DNA of 64,000 nt from Pseudopithomyces maydicus (GCA_026873275.1 JANTUC010000005.1:434001-498000); one strand, 5' to 3'. Shown: positions 44,635 through 56,689, counted from the stretch's first letter. The notes: generated by a model not told the origin, from the letters alone. Numbers and translations: made by a program.

Positions 44635-45225
44635 ATGCTCGAAACCGGTTTCGCGCTAGCCGCTTCAGGCGAGCTTCCATCACAATCTACACCGAAACCA
44701 TTTCTATATGGCAATAGAGAGAAACATCGGGCGGGAGATAAAGCCCAGTGCAGTTCGAATGGTGGTGTCATATATTCAGACACTTTGCACTCCGGATCAA
44801 GTATGTTCTTACCTCAGGACACGTCCACGTCCTGGACAACTGTAACTCATGTTCTCATACCTACATCTACACCTACATCTATACCTACATCCAATGTCAC
44901 TACTGGTGCTCCAAATAATGGTACATCCTCGACCCAATGGATGCCATGGATTATCTTCGGTCTGGTCATTGGGGCTGTCAGTCTATTGCTTGCTGTTCCA
45001 GGGTGTATTCACGCTCTTAAACAGCTTCGCCATTGGAACACGCAACCATGCTCGGCACAAAAACCGCACACGATCCCACAGAGGTTAGTTGAGCTCACCA
45101 CCTTGGAGCCAGCGTTGGATTCAGATTCTGTTCGTTCGACCAGTTCTTCTACTCCTCGGTCGCTCATGAGAGGTATGGAGGAATTAATCCACTTCATTTC
45201 AAAGGCACTTGTTGATAGAGAATAG
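44635..45225 (+). CDS. small Thr/Ser/Pro-rich single-pass membrane protein
   Basis: 196-aa frame without introns, unrecognised. Middle part is Thr/Ser/Pro-rich with short repeats (IPTSTPTSIPTSNVTT), then a TM helix (WIIFGLVIGAVSLLLAVPG), then a tail with VELTTLEPALDSDSVRS. It has no convincing signal peptide from the first ATG. A later ATG (near 44803, MFLPQDTSTSWTTV) would make a shorter type I/III protein. Lies head-to-head with the zinc-finger gene, only 157 bases between starts. Real expression is uncertain; TM plus Thr-rich stalk is the main support. Confidence 0.5.
   Translation: MLETGFALAASGELPSQSTPKPFLYGNREKHRAGDKAQCSSNGGVIYSDTLHSGSSMFLPQDTSTSWTTVTHVLIPTSTPTSIPTSNVTTGAPNNGTSSTQWMPWIIFGLVIGAVSLLLAVPGCIHALKQLRHWNTQPCSAQKPHTIPQRLVELTTLEPALDSDSVRSTSSSTPRSLMRGMEELIHFISKALVDRE
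44859..44892 (+). repeat. 12-bp tandem repeat (coding)
   Basis: ACCTACATCTAC, ACCTACATCTAT and partial ACCTACATCC in tandem. Encodes the PTSTPTSIPTS stalk of the small membrane protein. Confidence 0.85.
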
Positions 45226-47574
45226 TTTCTTCCTCGTCGCCTTAACTAGACATGGTTCATCTAGAATGGCGAGACCGCAATCGCATTGGCGAGAGCGCGG
45301 ATATTCAACAAAAGATCAGTTCCGACCAACGGCCACACCTGAGCTGTGGAATCTCCTAGGTGGTCGCACGCGTGTGGCCAGGTCTCCGGCGAGAAAGGAT
45401 AATAAGTAAAGGAGGCCAATTAGATCCTTACACTGAGTACCATAGCGATCAATATTATTTGGTGCACACGAAGATCAACGCGTTTCCATCTTTTCACTTC
45501 GGGAGATGCAGATTCAACCTCGATATATATTTATGCATCTTCAGATCTCACATCGTGATATTACCATCCCTGCTCTTAGATTAGCGCAATCTCTTTTGTG
45601 TCATTCCTTCCGTAACACAAAAGTGGCCTATCAGTCCCAAAGCTGCCAGTAACTTCGGTCACACGATGTTGCGCACGAAAGAAGCAAATCCAGTAGGATT
45701 GCCGACGAGAAGCGAGCCGTTAAATGTGGCGCAAATATTTTTTTGCTCGTATGTCCCGCAGGAATACCTGGCCCCAAGCACATGCTTCGGGTGACAATGT
45801 CGTTGAGATAGATGTTCATCGCTATACCGACGCTCTCCCATGTGGTGATGGAAGGCAGTGAAGTGGGCAGTGAACTCAATGTGAGACGAAGTTTTGGAAA
45901 AACTACCGAGCAGTCTCCACGCTAGGTCAGGGCATAGGTATATTGCAAGGAATAAGTTAGACCGAGCATTCACGTGTTTGAAACCAAATCGTTTGGAGAT
46001 AGGAAAAAGGGTCCACAAAACATTATTGTCGTGCGACATGTCCATGCAAATAGACCAATGTGGATGTCACGACCCACAACAATAGATCGTCTGGGCTACT
46101 GCACCTCTCCGGCGCGGTGCGAATTCGACCTTATCAGGACCATGGTCCAGGCGCGGTAGACTCGTATGAAAAGGGCCGAGTTCCGAGGAGCAGGATCACT
46201 TGCTCAGCATGACTGCATGTCTCGCCGGGCATGCCTTTCCTTGCCCAAGATGAATCAAATCGTGAGCTAGTCAGCAGAGATTGCAGATGGTGAACGATTG
46301 CCATGAGGCGAAATTTTGCCGTAAGACTGAGTAGTACCAAGTGCCTGTCGCGTGAATGTATCCCCTGATGCCTCGTTCAGGCTCCCCTGATTGGCATGTC
46401 TATGCTCACCTCATTTGTTAGCGCGCTACCCAAAGTGTTCGCCTTTTGATAAGAACAGAGACAACGAGGTGCGGCGTGTTGGTCGTAGTGATGGAAGGCC
46501 AGTAAGCGCCATGCATCGAGATGCCTGGAGTTGCAGACAGAGGCGACTTCCGAACCGCTCTTCTGGTATTGATGCCGCGTGTCGATAAGCCCCTAATCCT
46601 TGAATCGTGAGGACGAGTCGCGATGGTGCCGCATGAGATTGCACGCATTTGACAGCTCCCCATGGCCCAGGTTGTCGGATGTGTGGAGGGCTCGACCTAG
46701 CTGGTCGCGGAGGCGCGTTGGAACGCGACGGACGTCTTAGTGGAAGGACAACCAGCAGGAATCTGGAAACCATGTCCGGCTCTAAGCCCAGCTAGAGGGA
46801 ATCCTCTCCAGCTTCCCCAAGCGGGAGGTGGGCACCAGAGGCGGGGTTTGAGCGACTGTCTATGCTGATCGTGCTAGGCATCGCGATGCCGTGCCATGCT
46901 GTGCCGCGCCGTGAGCTGCTACAGACGCGGGCGCAAGCGGTTCCGGAGAGGACGGTGGTGGGAGGTGTAGCCCTCTGGGTGCCTTGCCCGGTCGTTGGCT
47001 CCCTCCCTGGATCGCCATCTTCCTCCTCGGGGTGCACGATGATAACCAAAATTGAACGTCAGGACCATCCGCCACGCGAACCGCAATTGGAGGCTCAACC
47101 GAAGCCCCGCGTCTTTGTAGCGCGGATTCGCCGCGCTTATCTGTTACCCCAGCTGCGATATCAAGCAGCCGGCGAATGAGCTGGGGGCGCCCCATGCCCT
47201 CGTGATAAGAGCCCCCGTCAGCGGTGCAGGGAGCGTCCAAAGCAGAGGGAGGACGAGTTGACAAGGCCAGCCGGGCCCTCGTGGTGGGAACGCTCCAGTG
47301 GCGGGCGGACAAGGCCGGCTTGCCAATCATGCCCGCTCCTCGGCGTCCCCACCAGCCTGGAAGAGGCAGCTGCCACTGTAGAGCCAAGGATCCACAGCGC
47401 ACAGAAGTTCGAAGGGTCGTCTAGGCCGAAGCTATGGTCCGCCCCCCAATTCGGAGCGTAGTAGCGTGTAGTGCGACCACAAATAAATTCCTTCTGGCGG
47501 GCTGGCAGCTTGTCACCAGTTCCTCGCTCTCTTCAATTGTCCTAGAGGAATTGCCCCTCGTGCCAATTTGCAAC
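45226..47574. other. intergenic region
   Basis: About 2.35 kb. Minus-strand frames at 45631-45879 and 45659-46045 overlap in different frames and resemble nothing I recognise. Frames at 46426-47402 are GC-rich shadows. The last few hundred bases are the promoter and 5' UTR of the nucleoside transporter; its frame stays open upstream to 47434. Confidence 0.4.
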
Positions 47575-49658
47575 ATGGCCGACCAGTCGCGCGAGCACAA
47601 CAGCTCTCCCATGCCCGGTGTTGTCCAGAACCCTGACCCTGCTCTGGACATTGCACGCGAGCACCACCACAGCCATCTACACCATGGCGCGCACGCCAGC
47701 CCCGAGCTCACCGACGCAAAGGTCGCCTACACCCAGGACACCACCTTCAACGAGCCCCGCGTCATCCCCGCACAAGATCCCAACGACGACGCCCTCCACC
47801 GCTTGAACCACCCGGAGCGAAAAGAGCTGGATATCGAAAAGTCCGGCGGCTACTACGAGACCGAGCATGGCAGCTTGGAGAAGGACTCCAACGCAAATGG
47901 CATTGCTGAGGAGACCGACCCCAAGCGACACAAATATTCCGGCTACTACCGCCAGTTTCGCATCTTCATCCACATCTTCATTGGCATGCTTTTCACCGGG
48001 TACGCTTTGCGAAAAATTACATGTGGCCGAAAGTAGCCGAGCCAAGTAAACTGACATGCTGTAGTTGGTGGATTGCCAGTGTCGTTGTGCATCGGCACGA
48101 CAAGAACTGGGTCATTCCCTTTTTGTTCTGGTTGGCGATCATGCTCCGCTTGATCTTTTTCCACGTCCCCATCACAATCATCACACGGCCGATGCACTGG
48201 GTTTGGAATAACACCGGTGTGCGGTTCACCGCGCTGATCCCGGAAAAGATGCGCTTGCCTCTGGGTGCTGCCGTAGCCATCGCTACTATTATTGTTGGAT
48301 CGTTCGCCAGCCCAGAAAGTACAGACAACACTCGGGCGAACCGTGCTGTTAGTCTGTTCGGCTTGCTCGTCTTTCTCTTCTTCTTCTGGGCCACGTCCCG
48401 AAACAGGAGCAAGATTGTATGGCACACCGTCATTGTTGGCATGCTCACGCAGTTCATCATTGCGCTCTTCGTGCTGAGGACCAAGGCTGGTTACGACATC
48501 TTCAACTTCATCTCTACTCTTGCGCGTGAGCTTTTGGGCTTTGCCAGAGATGGTGTCGCATTCTTGTCTACCCCGGAAATCGCCGAGCAAACCTTCTTCT
48601 TCTTCAGTGTCCTGCCGGCCATCATCTTCTTCGTTGCCTTTGTCCAGCTCCTGTTCTACTGGGGCGTCATCCAATGGTTTATCGGAAAATTCGCCGTCTT
48701 CTTCTTCTGGTCGATGCGCGTCTCTGGTGCCGAGGCCGTTGTCGCTGCTGCATCGCCTTTCATCGGTCAGGGAGAGTCTGCCATGTTGATCCGACCCTTC
48801 GTCGCCCACTTGACTCAGGCCGAATTGCACCAAGTCATGACCTCTGGTTTCGCCACCATCGCTGGTAGTGTCTTGGTTGCCTACATCAGCATGGGTATCA
48901 ACGCCCAGGCCTTGATCTCGTCTTGTGTGATGAGTATCCCGGCCTCCCTTGCCATTTCCAAGCTGCGCTACCCCGAAGAGGAAGAGACACTCACTGCCGG
49001 ACGCGTCGTTATTCCCGATGATGAGGAGCACAGGGCTGCCAACGCTCTGCACGCATTTGCTAACGGTGCCTGGCTGGGTCTCAAGATTGCCGGCATGATT
49101 CTCACCACCCTCCTCTGCATTATCGCTTTGATTGCTCTGATCGACGGGCTCTTGGGCTGGTGGGGCCGCTACATCAACCTTGACGGCGAATACACGCTTT
49201 CGTTGGAGCTCATTCTTGGCTACGTCTGCTACCCGATTGCGTTCTTGCTCGGTGTGCCTCGCGACAGCAAGGAATTGCTCCTTGTCGGCCGTTTGATTGG
49301 TGTCAAGGTCATCGCCAACGAGTTCGTCGCTTTCTCCAACCTGCAGACCGGCAAAGAATACCAGGATCTGTCTCCCCGTGCCCGTCTCATCGCTACCTAC
49401 GCTGTCTGCGGTTTCGGTAACATTGGATCGCTCGGTACTCAAATTGGTGTGCTCAGCCAAATCAGCCCTGGCCGCAGTGGTGACGTGTCTCGCCTTGCCG
49501 TCAGTGCTCTGATTTCTGGTGTCATCTCCACCTTGACCAGTGCCAGTATTGCAGGTCTTGTTGTTACTGATCAGGTAAGCTTGATTGTGATCCTTTCTCC
49601 ATAAATACAAAGCTAATTCTTGCAGGCTCAATTCTTCACGCCGCCTGCCGACGCTTAA
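47575..49658 (+). CDS. CNT-family concentrative nucleoside transporter
   Basis: Plasma-membrane cation-coupled nucleoside importer of the SLC28/NupC/CntA type, 655 aa. Exons: 47575-47999, 48065-49574, 49626-49658; introns are GT-AG with CTGAC/CTAAT branch sites. A long soluble N-terminus (about 125 aa, SREHNSSPMPGVVQNPD) precedes the first TM (FRIFIHIFIGMLFTG). The CNT core shows FATSR-like FFWATSRNRSKIVW, then FFFFSVLPAIIFFVAFVQLL, the signature SGAEAVVAAASPFIGQGESA and TSGFATIAGSVLVAYISMGI, and RLIGVKVIANEFVAFSNL followed by TYAVCGFGNIGSLGTQIGVL. The last exon encodes only AQFFTPPADA. Start ACAACATGG at 47575. Substrate (purine or pyrimidine nucleosides) cannot be decided. The coding sequence leaves a 577-codon antisense open frame, a codon-bias effect. 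Confidence 0.93.
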
Positions 49659-51790
49659 AATTGACCGGATATCGAGCACCGTAGTTGACGTAATATGTAT
49701 GAGGAATGAGAAACGGCTGATAATCTGGCCGGTCGAAGTGATACCCTATAGTTGTTGAAAAATTCAAAGTTGTTCACCGAAACCTGTCGTCTGATATCTG
49801 TTTTTCATGAGTGATAGACCGTGGTTGAAGCGGTGAGAATCGTATCTGGCGTAAGAGTTGCTGAGTCCGACCGCGGTAATAAACGAACAGTCGGATCCGC
49901 CCTTTGGCGTGTTGCGCTCTTAAATGTTCGGCTTGGACGTGTTAGGTGATATTTCGCGAAATGTCGTTTACGCTTGGCGGCAGAACTAAAGAAGAAAAAT
50001 ATAGGCAAAAGGAAGGAGCAAGCCGCTCTTGAAATATTCTCTTATCAGATATGGGTAGCTGGCATCAACAGGACGGACAGGCTTAGGAAGTGGGTGTGTT
50101 CATGGCGTAATGACGACTCGTCCAGAAATCGAGGGTGTATAAGGTTGATTGAAACGACGTGAAGAAGTCTGCTTTTTCACAGCGATTGAGGATTTGTCAG
50201 GCGGCGACTGTGTCCTGCAGGCAGATTCTTATTAAATGTGGAAAGCGCGCCTGAGCGCTCGGGAAAACGCGTGTTCACGTGCCGTGTGCCGCTATGTACC
50301 TACATAGGTAGGTGCCCAATTGAGTCATGCCCGTCTCGCCCGGAAAGAGCGAGTGGGGCTTTCCAACATCATGGTACTAAGATCACATCATGGCAATAGA
50401 ATACCCAGAAAAAGCACGAGAAGAATGTCGGGATCATATTACCAGGTATATGTTTCGTGTTTTCATGACGGTCGTTGCCGCTTCATCGCGCGATTTGCAA
50501 GCCAGATTCTGGGGGATACGACCTCCACTCTGATTAGTTAATGATGCATGAGACTAATTCGAAGGTCGAAAGATTCACCGCCTCTATCTTGTAACGTAGA
50601 AAGTAATTGAGTAACAATTGCCAGGGTCGAGGCATCGTACATACGACACAAGTACTTTGGGGTAATTTGATTTCTAATGCTTACAGCTTAACTCGCCTAC
50701 GAACATCCTTTGAAGAAAGCCTGAAATTGTGTAGACACAATACCTGACGGCCGATGAGGCCAAGCACACTAACCAATATTTCCGCAATTCAACCAAACAC
50801 CCTTTACGTGTACACACCACTAGGAGCAACGAAAGCAAAAAAATGTGGAGAATTGCCGAAGAAAAAGATAAGCTAAATCACCTGATGTGATATTGCTAAA
50901 GAAAAAGATAAGATAGATCACTGAATGTGATATTGCGACATGATTGTCGCTTGTTTTGCTTAAATAGTAAGGTACCTGATACTTTGGTACATATCTTTCG
51001 ACAGTTGGCACATTATTCAAGACAGGACCAACCAATGAAATATTAATTGTATCATCTTTCGGGCTGCCCAAGGCCCTTATTCGCTGCCCTTGACCAGCCT
51101 CTGCATGGGAATATCGACATCCATCGAGCTCGAGGCAAATCAAAATATCTGTTCAAGGGAATAAAGTTTATCAATGTACTGTGTACGTACTTTAGGTCAA
51201 ACGTCCGCGCAGGGTGCCTGGTATGCAGTGTTGTCCCCAATCTGCCGAGTATTACCCAATGGTAGTTTGCAGAAACTTCTTGGGTATTCACCCGCGATAC
51301 CGTTTCAGGAAAGTGTGTAAGCCGATCGACCAGGTTAGGCTCGCCCGCTGCCCGACGCAGCGAAACTAAGTACATGATTTACCCCGCATATACGGGCTAC
51401 CTGCTTGTTTCAGGACACTGTACCGACATATACCTGATGGTTTCAACTATTGACGATTCAGCTATCTTGGTTCTTGCCATGTGGTACACCTGGTTTCGGT
51501 ATCATCTACCGAAGAGCCAGTGGCCTTACCGTTCCCCGCGTTTAGGTAAGGGTGTTTCTAAAGTATAGACAGCAGATTGGGGGAATAACTGGTGGCTGGG
51601 ATGACTGCGCCTATACGACAGACAACTAGTCTGAACTCATCCTGATGGTGAGCTAGTGGGGGCAAATTCGCATTTTGAGACAAGGTGAAGCGCAAAGAGG
51701 TGGTCGGACAGGGTTTCCCCCTCATAAGAAATACTTCGGTGCTCCTTCCGGTGTTGTACGACTCATGTTCGAGATCCAAGCGTTGTAGCT
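49659..51790. other. intergenic region
   Basis: About 2.1 kb, AT-rich, without a supportable gene. It contains a 40-bp tandem repeat (listed separately). The frames at 50820-51143 (-) and 51052-51375 (-) have no motif. The right end is the promoter of the CFEM receptor gene. Confidence 0.45.
50851..50935. repeat. 40-bp tandem repeat with GATA motifs
   Basis: Two 40-bp units (50851-50890 and 50891-50930) plus the first five bases of a third. Each starts ATTGC, contains AAGAAAAAGATAAG and ends with the GATGTGAT/AATGTGAT block; they differ at six or seven positions. Each unit carries AGATAAG, matching the WGATAR site of fungal GATA factors such as AreA. Confidence 0.85.
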
Positions 51791-53767
51791 ATGCATTTGG
51801 TGTCGATTATGCTTTTTGGGCTCGTTGGCGCCGTGGAGGTTCTGGGGATGATCCATAATAGTGCGCGGGCCGCCGTTGATAGCAGTTTGTTGAATATCAT
51901 CAACGATATACCCAAGTGTGCGGTAAGTTCGTTTCTGTGGGGAGCTACTGTGCCGCAGCTGTGGATCTGACCATAGGGCAGTTGAATTGCCTCGGGCAGG
52001 AAGCCAGTTCAATAGGCTGCACATTGCTGGATATCGAATGTCAATGCGCCTCGACCAACTCTACTTCAATCCTCCAGCCATGCTTGAAAGCAAACTGTAC
52101 ATACGAGGAGTCGTTCAGTAGGTGTGCTGACAGCCGGTCTCTTACTCACACGCTGATGTCCTGTCAGAACTCCTCCATGTGCAGGCCGATTTATGCGATA
52201 AACCCCATGATAATAGGTCGCTAAGTGTCAAGCTGACGGCCTGGACTACCGGTATTATCTCTGTCATTGCTGTAATCTTGCGCTTCGCGTCGCGCTATCT
52301 GGGAGGAAGCCAGTTCTGGTGGGATGACTGGTTGCAGCTGGTCTCCATCATGGTGGTGATACCGATGACAGTGTCCCTACTCCTAAGTAAGACATAGACC
52401 TGCGATATAACGAGCTGTAACTGACTAGTTGGGTAGATGCCGAAGTTGGTATTGGACATCATATCTGGGACCTTAGTTTCAGTCAAGTGAAAAGCATCGG
52501 CAGATGGAGTACAGTCATCCTCACTTGATAACCTTCCTTACACTAATCATTTCGCAGCGTATATAACGACACTGTGCTGGGCAGTCGAGCTCCTCCTCCT
52601 CAAGTTCAGTATCCTCTGCCTGTACATACGTATCTTCCCGAACCCTTGGCTCAAGCGCGCGATCCAGATCTTCACCGTTTTCACGACCTTGTATACTGGG
52701 CCGTTAGTCTTTCTAGCAGCTTTTCAATGCATACCCATCCGTGCTATATGGGACCTTGAGGCACAGAGGACAGCCAAGTGTATTGATTGGATTGCTGTGC
52801 TCCGAGCTACGGTTGGATTTGAAGTCATCGCTGAGGTGCTCATTTTTGTTCTGCCTGTGCCGGTGGTCCTCAAATTGAAGCTGAAGCGCACGAAGAAGAT
52901 CCAGCTACTCACCTTTTTCGGCTTGGGGATTTGGTAAGTTGAGGCAGGATGTGAATGGATCTTCAGCAGCTAACTGAATCTTTCAGCGTCATTGGTGTTT
53001 CCATTGCGCGTCTACCAGCACTTCCTGGTGTTGTTTCCTCGGATGACCAGCCTTATACAACCGTCAATGCCTTGATTCTTGGGTTCGTCGCTAGTGTGGT
53101 TGGACATGTATGTGCGGCCGTTCCTACAATACGCGCGCTCGTGCGTCTGTGGTGCGGAACCTTGAGCGATACATCGTCACGGCCATCGCGATTCGTTTCT
53201 AGCAGCAAACGATCATGGTTCTCTAGGAGCAGTCATAGCCAAGGTACCCACTCTCACAGTTTTTCGATGCAAAACAGTATCGGCAGCGGCAAGCGCTCGT
53301 GGTTCTCATCTAACCACTCACGTAACCTCTCCTTCCAGAACAGTATCGGAGCCGGCAAGGGGAGAAGCGATAAAATGCACGCTGAACATCATTTTGGCAC
53401 TCTACCATCGCCAGCCACAGAACACAGTGTTGCACTATCGGACCTGCAGCCCATCCGCGAACGCGCATATCAGCTACCACAGCAGCAGCGGCACATTAGT
53501 AAGTGGAACTCAGGGCGCTCGAGATGGGCACCGGATGAGGAACAGCCGCCAGCGATCATTCGCGAGCCCTGGAAGGATCACGAGGTTGATGATGAATCTT
53601 CAGAAAAGGGAATACTGCAGGACCGTAATCTGGCCAGAACTTCATCCGTGAAAGCCATTGAAGCGCATATTGAATCGATGGAAGCCAGGATGGCAGCATT
53701 GGAGGCGGAGATGCAATATCGTCATGATAACTCGGATCGCGCGATGTCCTTACGGGGATTTAAGTAG
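51791..53767 (+). CDS. CFEM-domain PTH11-like GPCR
   Basis: Cell-surface receptor, 571 aa; this receptor type is linked in pathogens to surface and host sensing. Exons: 51791-51922, 51982-52117, 52168-52386, 52437-52508, 52558-52933, 52987-53767; all junctions are GT-AG with consistent phase. Order: signal peptide (MHLVSIMLFGLVGAVEVLG), CFEM domain with its cysteines (IPKCALNCLG, IGCTLLDIECQCAS, LQPCLKANCTYEES, ADLCD), and seven-TM rhodopsin-like domain (WTTGIISVIAVILRFASRY, WWDDWLQL, NAEVGIGHHIWDL, LLKFSILCLYIRIF, FQCIPIRAIWD, FVLPVPVVLKLKLK). The cytosolic tail has two near-identical blocks (KRSWFS, FSMQNSIGSG / LSFQNSIGAG) and ends in a short coiled coil (IEAHIESMEARMAALEAEM). Exon 4 is only 72 nt and was found by restoring the GHHIWDL block; its donor (GTACAG) is the weakest junction. 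Confidence 0.85.
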
Positions 53768-54080
53768 AGGAGAATGCATTCAGTAATTTGATATTCGTCG
53801 GCTCTCATTGGAAAAAATCAGTCCATTCACGGAAACGCCAGTTTGTAGACTAATAAACCTAAAGTTTGTGGGTAAGGTTAAGCAGGTTTGGTCCCGGCGC
53901 TTGGGCCTGTCTTCCCCAGACTTGGGGTATCACGTGGGGCTTTCACATGCCTCGGCTTAACGTGGACGCTCTAGCATGCATCATCGTTCGGGGAACTCCC
54001 GCACATGACAGAACAGCAACACGGCGACCCTCATGCTCAAGACATGATAATCCTCCACCAGAGGACCCCTATGGCCTGCA
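53768..54080. other. spacer
   Basis: About 310 bases between two same-strand genes: 3' flank of the receptor and promoter of the ABC transporter. Nothing else seen. Confidence 0.4.
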
Positions 54081-56689
54081 ATGGCCGTACAATCAACACT
54101 GCGACAACCGCATGATCCGCTGCAAGCGCTATACAACCATTATGCGACCCTTGTCCGCACCCGCGTCCGCGACGCCTCCAAACTCACAAAGCTGCTCTCC
54201 ACCATAACCCTCGCCCTGACCATAATAGGCTCGGGATATGGCGCACGGAGATGGTACAAGAAAAGCCGGGCGGAGAAAGAGACCGGAAGGCGGTTGCTGA
54301 GGAGGAATTCGGGGCTGCGAGGGAAGGACGGGTCAAGGACAATATACGTCCCTAACCAGGACTCCACCTCAAAGGTCGTCATTCACCCTACCAAGCCTAC
54401 CACGTTCGATGCACATCGCCGGCTCTTCCTGCAACCGCCACGCGCCGCGCGTATGGCCGACGCGACCAATCCGCAAGCGCCGCCTCCCCAGACCAAGCCC
54501 GGTCTCAATCTCGCCTTCCTGCACCAGTTCTTGAGTCTTCTGAACATAATGATACCCCGGTGGAATAGCAAGGAATCGGGTCTGCTCATAAGTCATAGCG
54601 TCTTCTTGATGCTGAGAACCTACCTCTCGCTCGTGGTCGCCAGGCTTGATGGAGAGATTGTACGAGACTTGGTTGCAGGCAACGGAAAAGCATTCTTGTG
54701 GGGAATCGTGAAGTGGCTGGGCGTCGGGACGTTTTCCTCGTACACGAACGCCATGATTAAATTCCTGCAATCGAAGGTCTCGATCGCGTTTCGAACACGT
54801 CTCACGAGGTACATTCACGACTTGTACCTAAATGACCACCTCAACTACTACAAGCTTTCGAATCTGGATGGCGGGGTGGGTCAGGGTGCGGATCAATTCA
54901 TCACACAAGACCTGACTCTGTTCTGCGCATCTGCTGCATCGCTGTACTCTTCGCTCGGGAAGCCGTTCGTCGACATTTGCGTGTTCAATTACCAGCTCAT
55001 TCAGTCGTTGGGCCCGCTGGCATTCACCGGCCTACTCAGCAACTATTTCCTGACCGCGACCATCCTGAGACGCTTGTCGCCACCGTTCGGAAAGCTCAAA
55101 GCCGTAGAAGGACGAAGAGAAGGAGACTTCCGTGCGCTTCATTCACGCCTGATCGCCAATGCTGAAGAGGTTGCTTTCTACGGTGGCGACGAGATGGAGA
55201 AACACTTCCTCGATAGGGGTTTTAAGGATCTCAAGCACTGGATGGAAGGCATCTACAGCCTCAAGATCCGGTACAACATGCTTGAAGATTTCGTGTTGAA
55301 GTATTCGTGGTCAGCTTTCGGCTATCTGATTACATCGCTCCCCGTCTTTATGCCCGCCTGGGGCGGCTTAGGCAGTGCGCAAGAACTGTCTGGAGGCGAA
55401 AAGCAAGGCAGAGAAAGGAACCGCATGAAGGATTTCATCACCAATAAGCGTCTCATGCTCTCGCTTGCTGATGCTGGAGGACGCATGATGTACTCGATCA
55501 AAGACCTATCCGAGCTCGCTGGTTATACGTCCCGTGTATACACGCTCATCAGCACACTGCACCGCGTACACGCAGAAGCGTACCATCCTACGCCCGGCAC
55601 CAGGACAGAGCTCTACTCGGTCTCAGACGTCCAAGGCACGGTCCACAAGGGCTTTGACGGTCTTCGTCTCGAACACGTACCTGTCGTTGCACCAGCACTG
55701 CATCCCATGGGCGGTGACGAACTGATCGAGTCGCTTTCATTCATTGTCCACTCAGGCGAGCATCTTCTCATCGCCGGCCCCAACGGAGTAGGTAAGAGTG
55801 CCGTTGCACGCATCGTTGCCGGTCTCTGGCCTGCCTATCGCGGTCTCGTCAGTCGACCACGTACCACCGGCACCGATGGTATCATGTTCTTGCCTCAGCG
55901 GCCATACCTCAGCACCGGCACACTTCGCGATCAAGTAATCTACCCGCATACAGAGGTAGATATGAAGGATACAGGGCGTCGTGATATCGAGCTCAGCCAG
56001 ATCCTCGAAGAAGCGAAGCTGGGTTACATCCCTGACCGTGAGGGTGGATGGGATACCAAGAAGGTCTGGAAAGACGTCTTTAGCGGCGGTGAAAAACAGA
56101 GAATGGGCATAGCTCGTCTACTCTACCACGAGCCACGATATGCGTTCATCGATGAGGGGACCAGCGCCGTGTCTTCAGACGTTGAGGGTCTGTTGTATGA
56201 ACGCGCGAAGGCGAAGGGCATTAGTGAGTTTTTCCGAACATCAGATTGTCAATACTGTACTGACGTACGGCAGCACTCATCACGATCTCTACTCGTGCAT
56301 CTCTCAAGCGTTACCACACCTTTACCCTTACTCTCGGCCAAGGTGAGCATGGTGATGAGTGGGAGTTCCAGCGCATCGGTACCGAAAGCGAGAAGTCTTC
56401 TGTCGAGAAGGAACTCGCTGAGCTGCGCGAAAGGCTTTCCAAGGTCGAAGAGTGGAAGCGAAGGAAGCAGGAGATTGATGAGGAGCTGAACAGGGTGTGG
56501 CTGGAAGGCGGCGACGAGCTTGCGCCCCCGGCATACGCAGAAAAGGAGGCAGGCGCGCCAGTGGAGCAGGAGGAGAAGCAAGTGGAGGAGCAAGTAGAGG
56601 GTCAAGTGGAGGAGCGAGTGGAGGAGCAAGTAGAAGAGCAAGCTTCGGTTGAGGAGCCGACGGAGAGCGAGGGTCAGGTACAAGCCTAG
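54081..56689 (+). CDS. peroxisomal-type ABC half transporter (ABCD/PXA-like)
   Basis: Imports long-chain acyl-CoA into peroxisomes as a dimer of half transporters. Exons 54081-56223 and 56274-56689 (852 aa). N-terminal TM/targeting part (LLSTITLALTIIGSGYG), then the ABC_membrane_2 domain: WNSKESGLLISHSVFLMLRTYLS in two parts, SKVSIAFRTRLTRYIHDLYL, YYKLSNLDGGVGQGADQFI, RREGDFRALHSRLIANAEEVAFYGG. NBD: Walker A GPNGVGKS (566-573), FLPQRPYLSTGTLRDQVIYP, signature SGGEKQR (from 668), Walker B YAFIDEGTSAVS (from 687, catalytic E692; family usually DECTSA). After the intron comes the H-loop region, ending RYHTFTLTLG, then a coiled coil (KSSVEKELAELRERL). The final 60 residues are an unusual Glu/Gln/Val repeat (VEEQVEGQVEERVEEQ). 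Which of the two fungal partners (Pxa1 or Pxa2) it is remains undecided. Confidence 0.92.

Noticed and set aside
45631..46045. Two overlapping minus-strand frames in the 45-46 kb gap
   Set aside because: Different frames, no recognisable family, and no splice or homopolymer repair joins them into a motif.
47946..49679. 577-codon open frame antisense to the nucleoside transporter
   Set aside because: Exact antisense of a conserved gene; composition (Asp/Glu/Gln-rich) reflects codon bias of the sense strand, with no motif.
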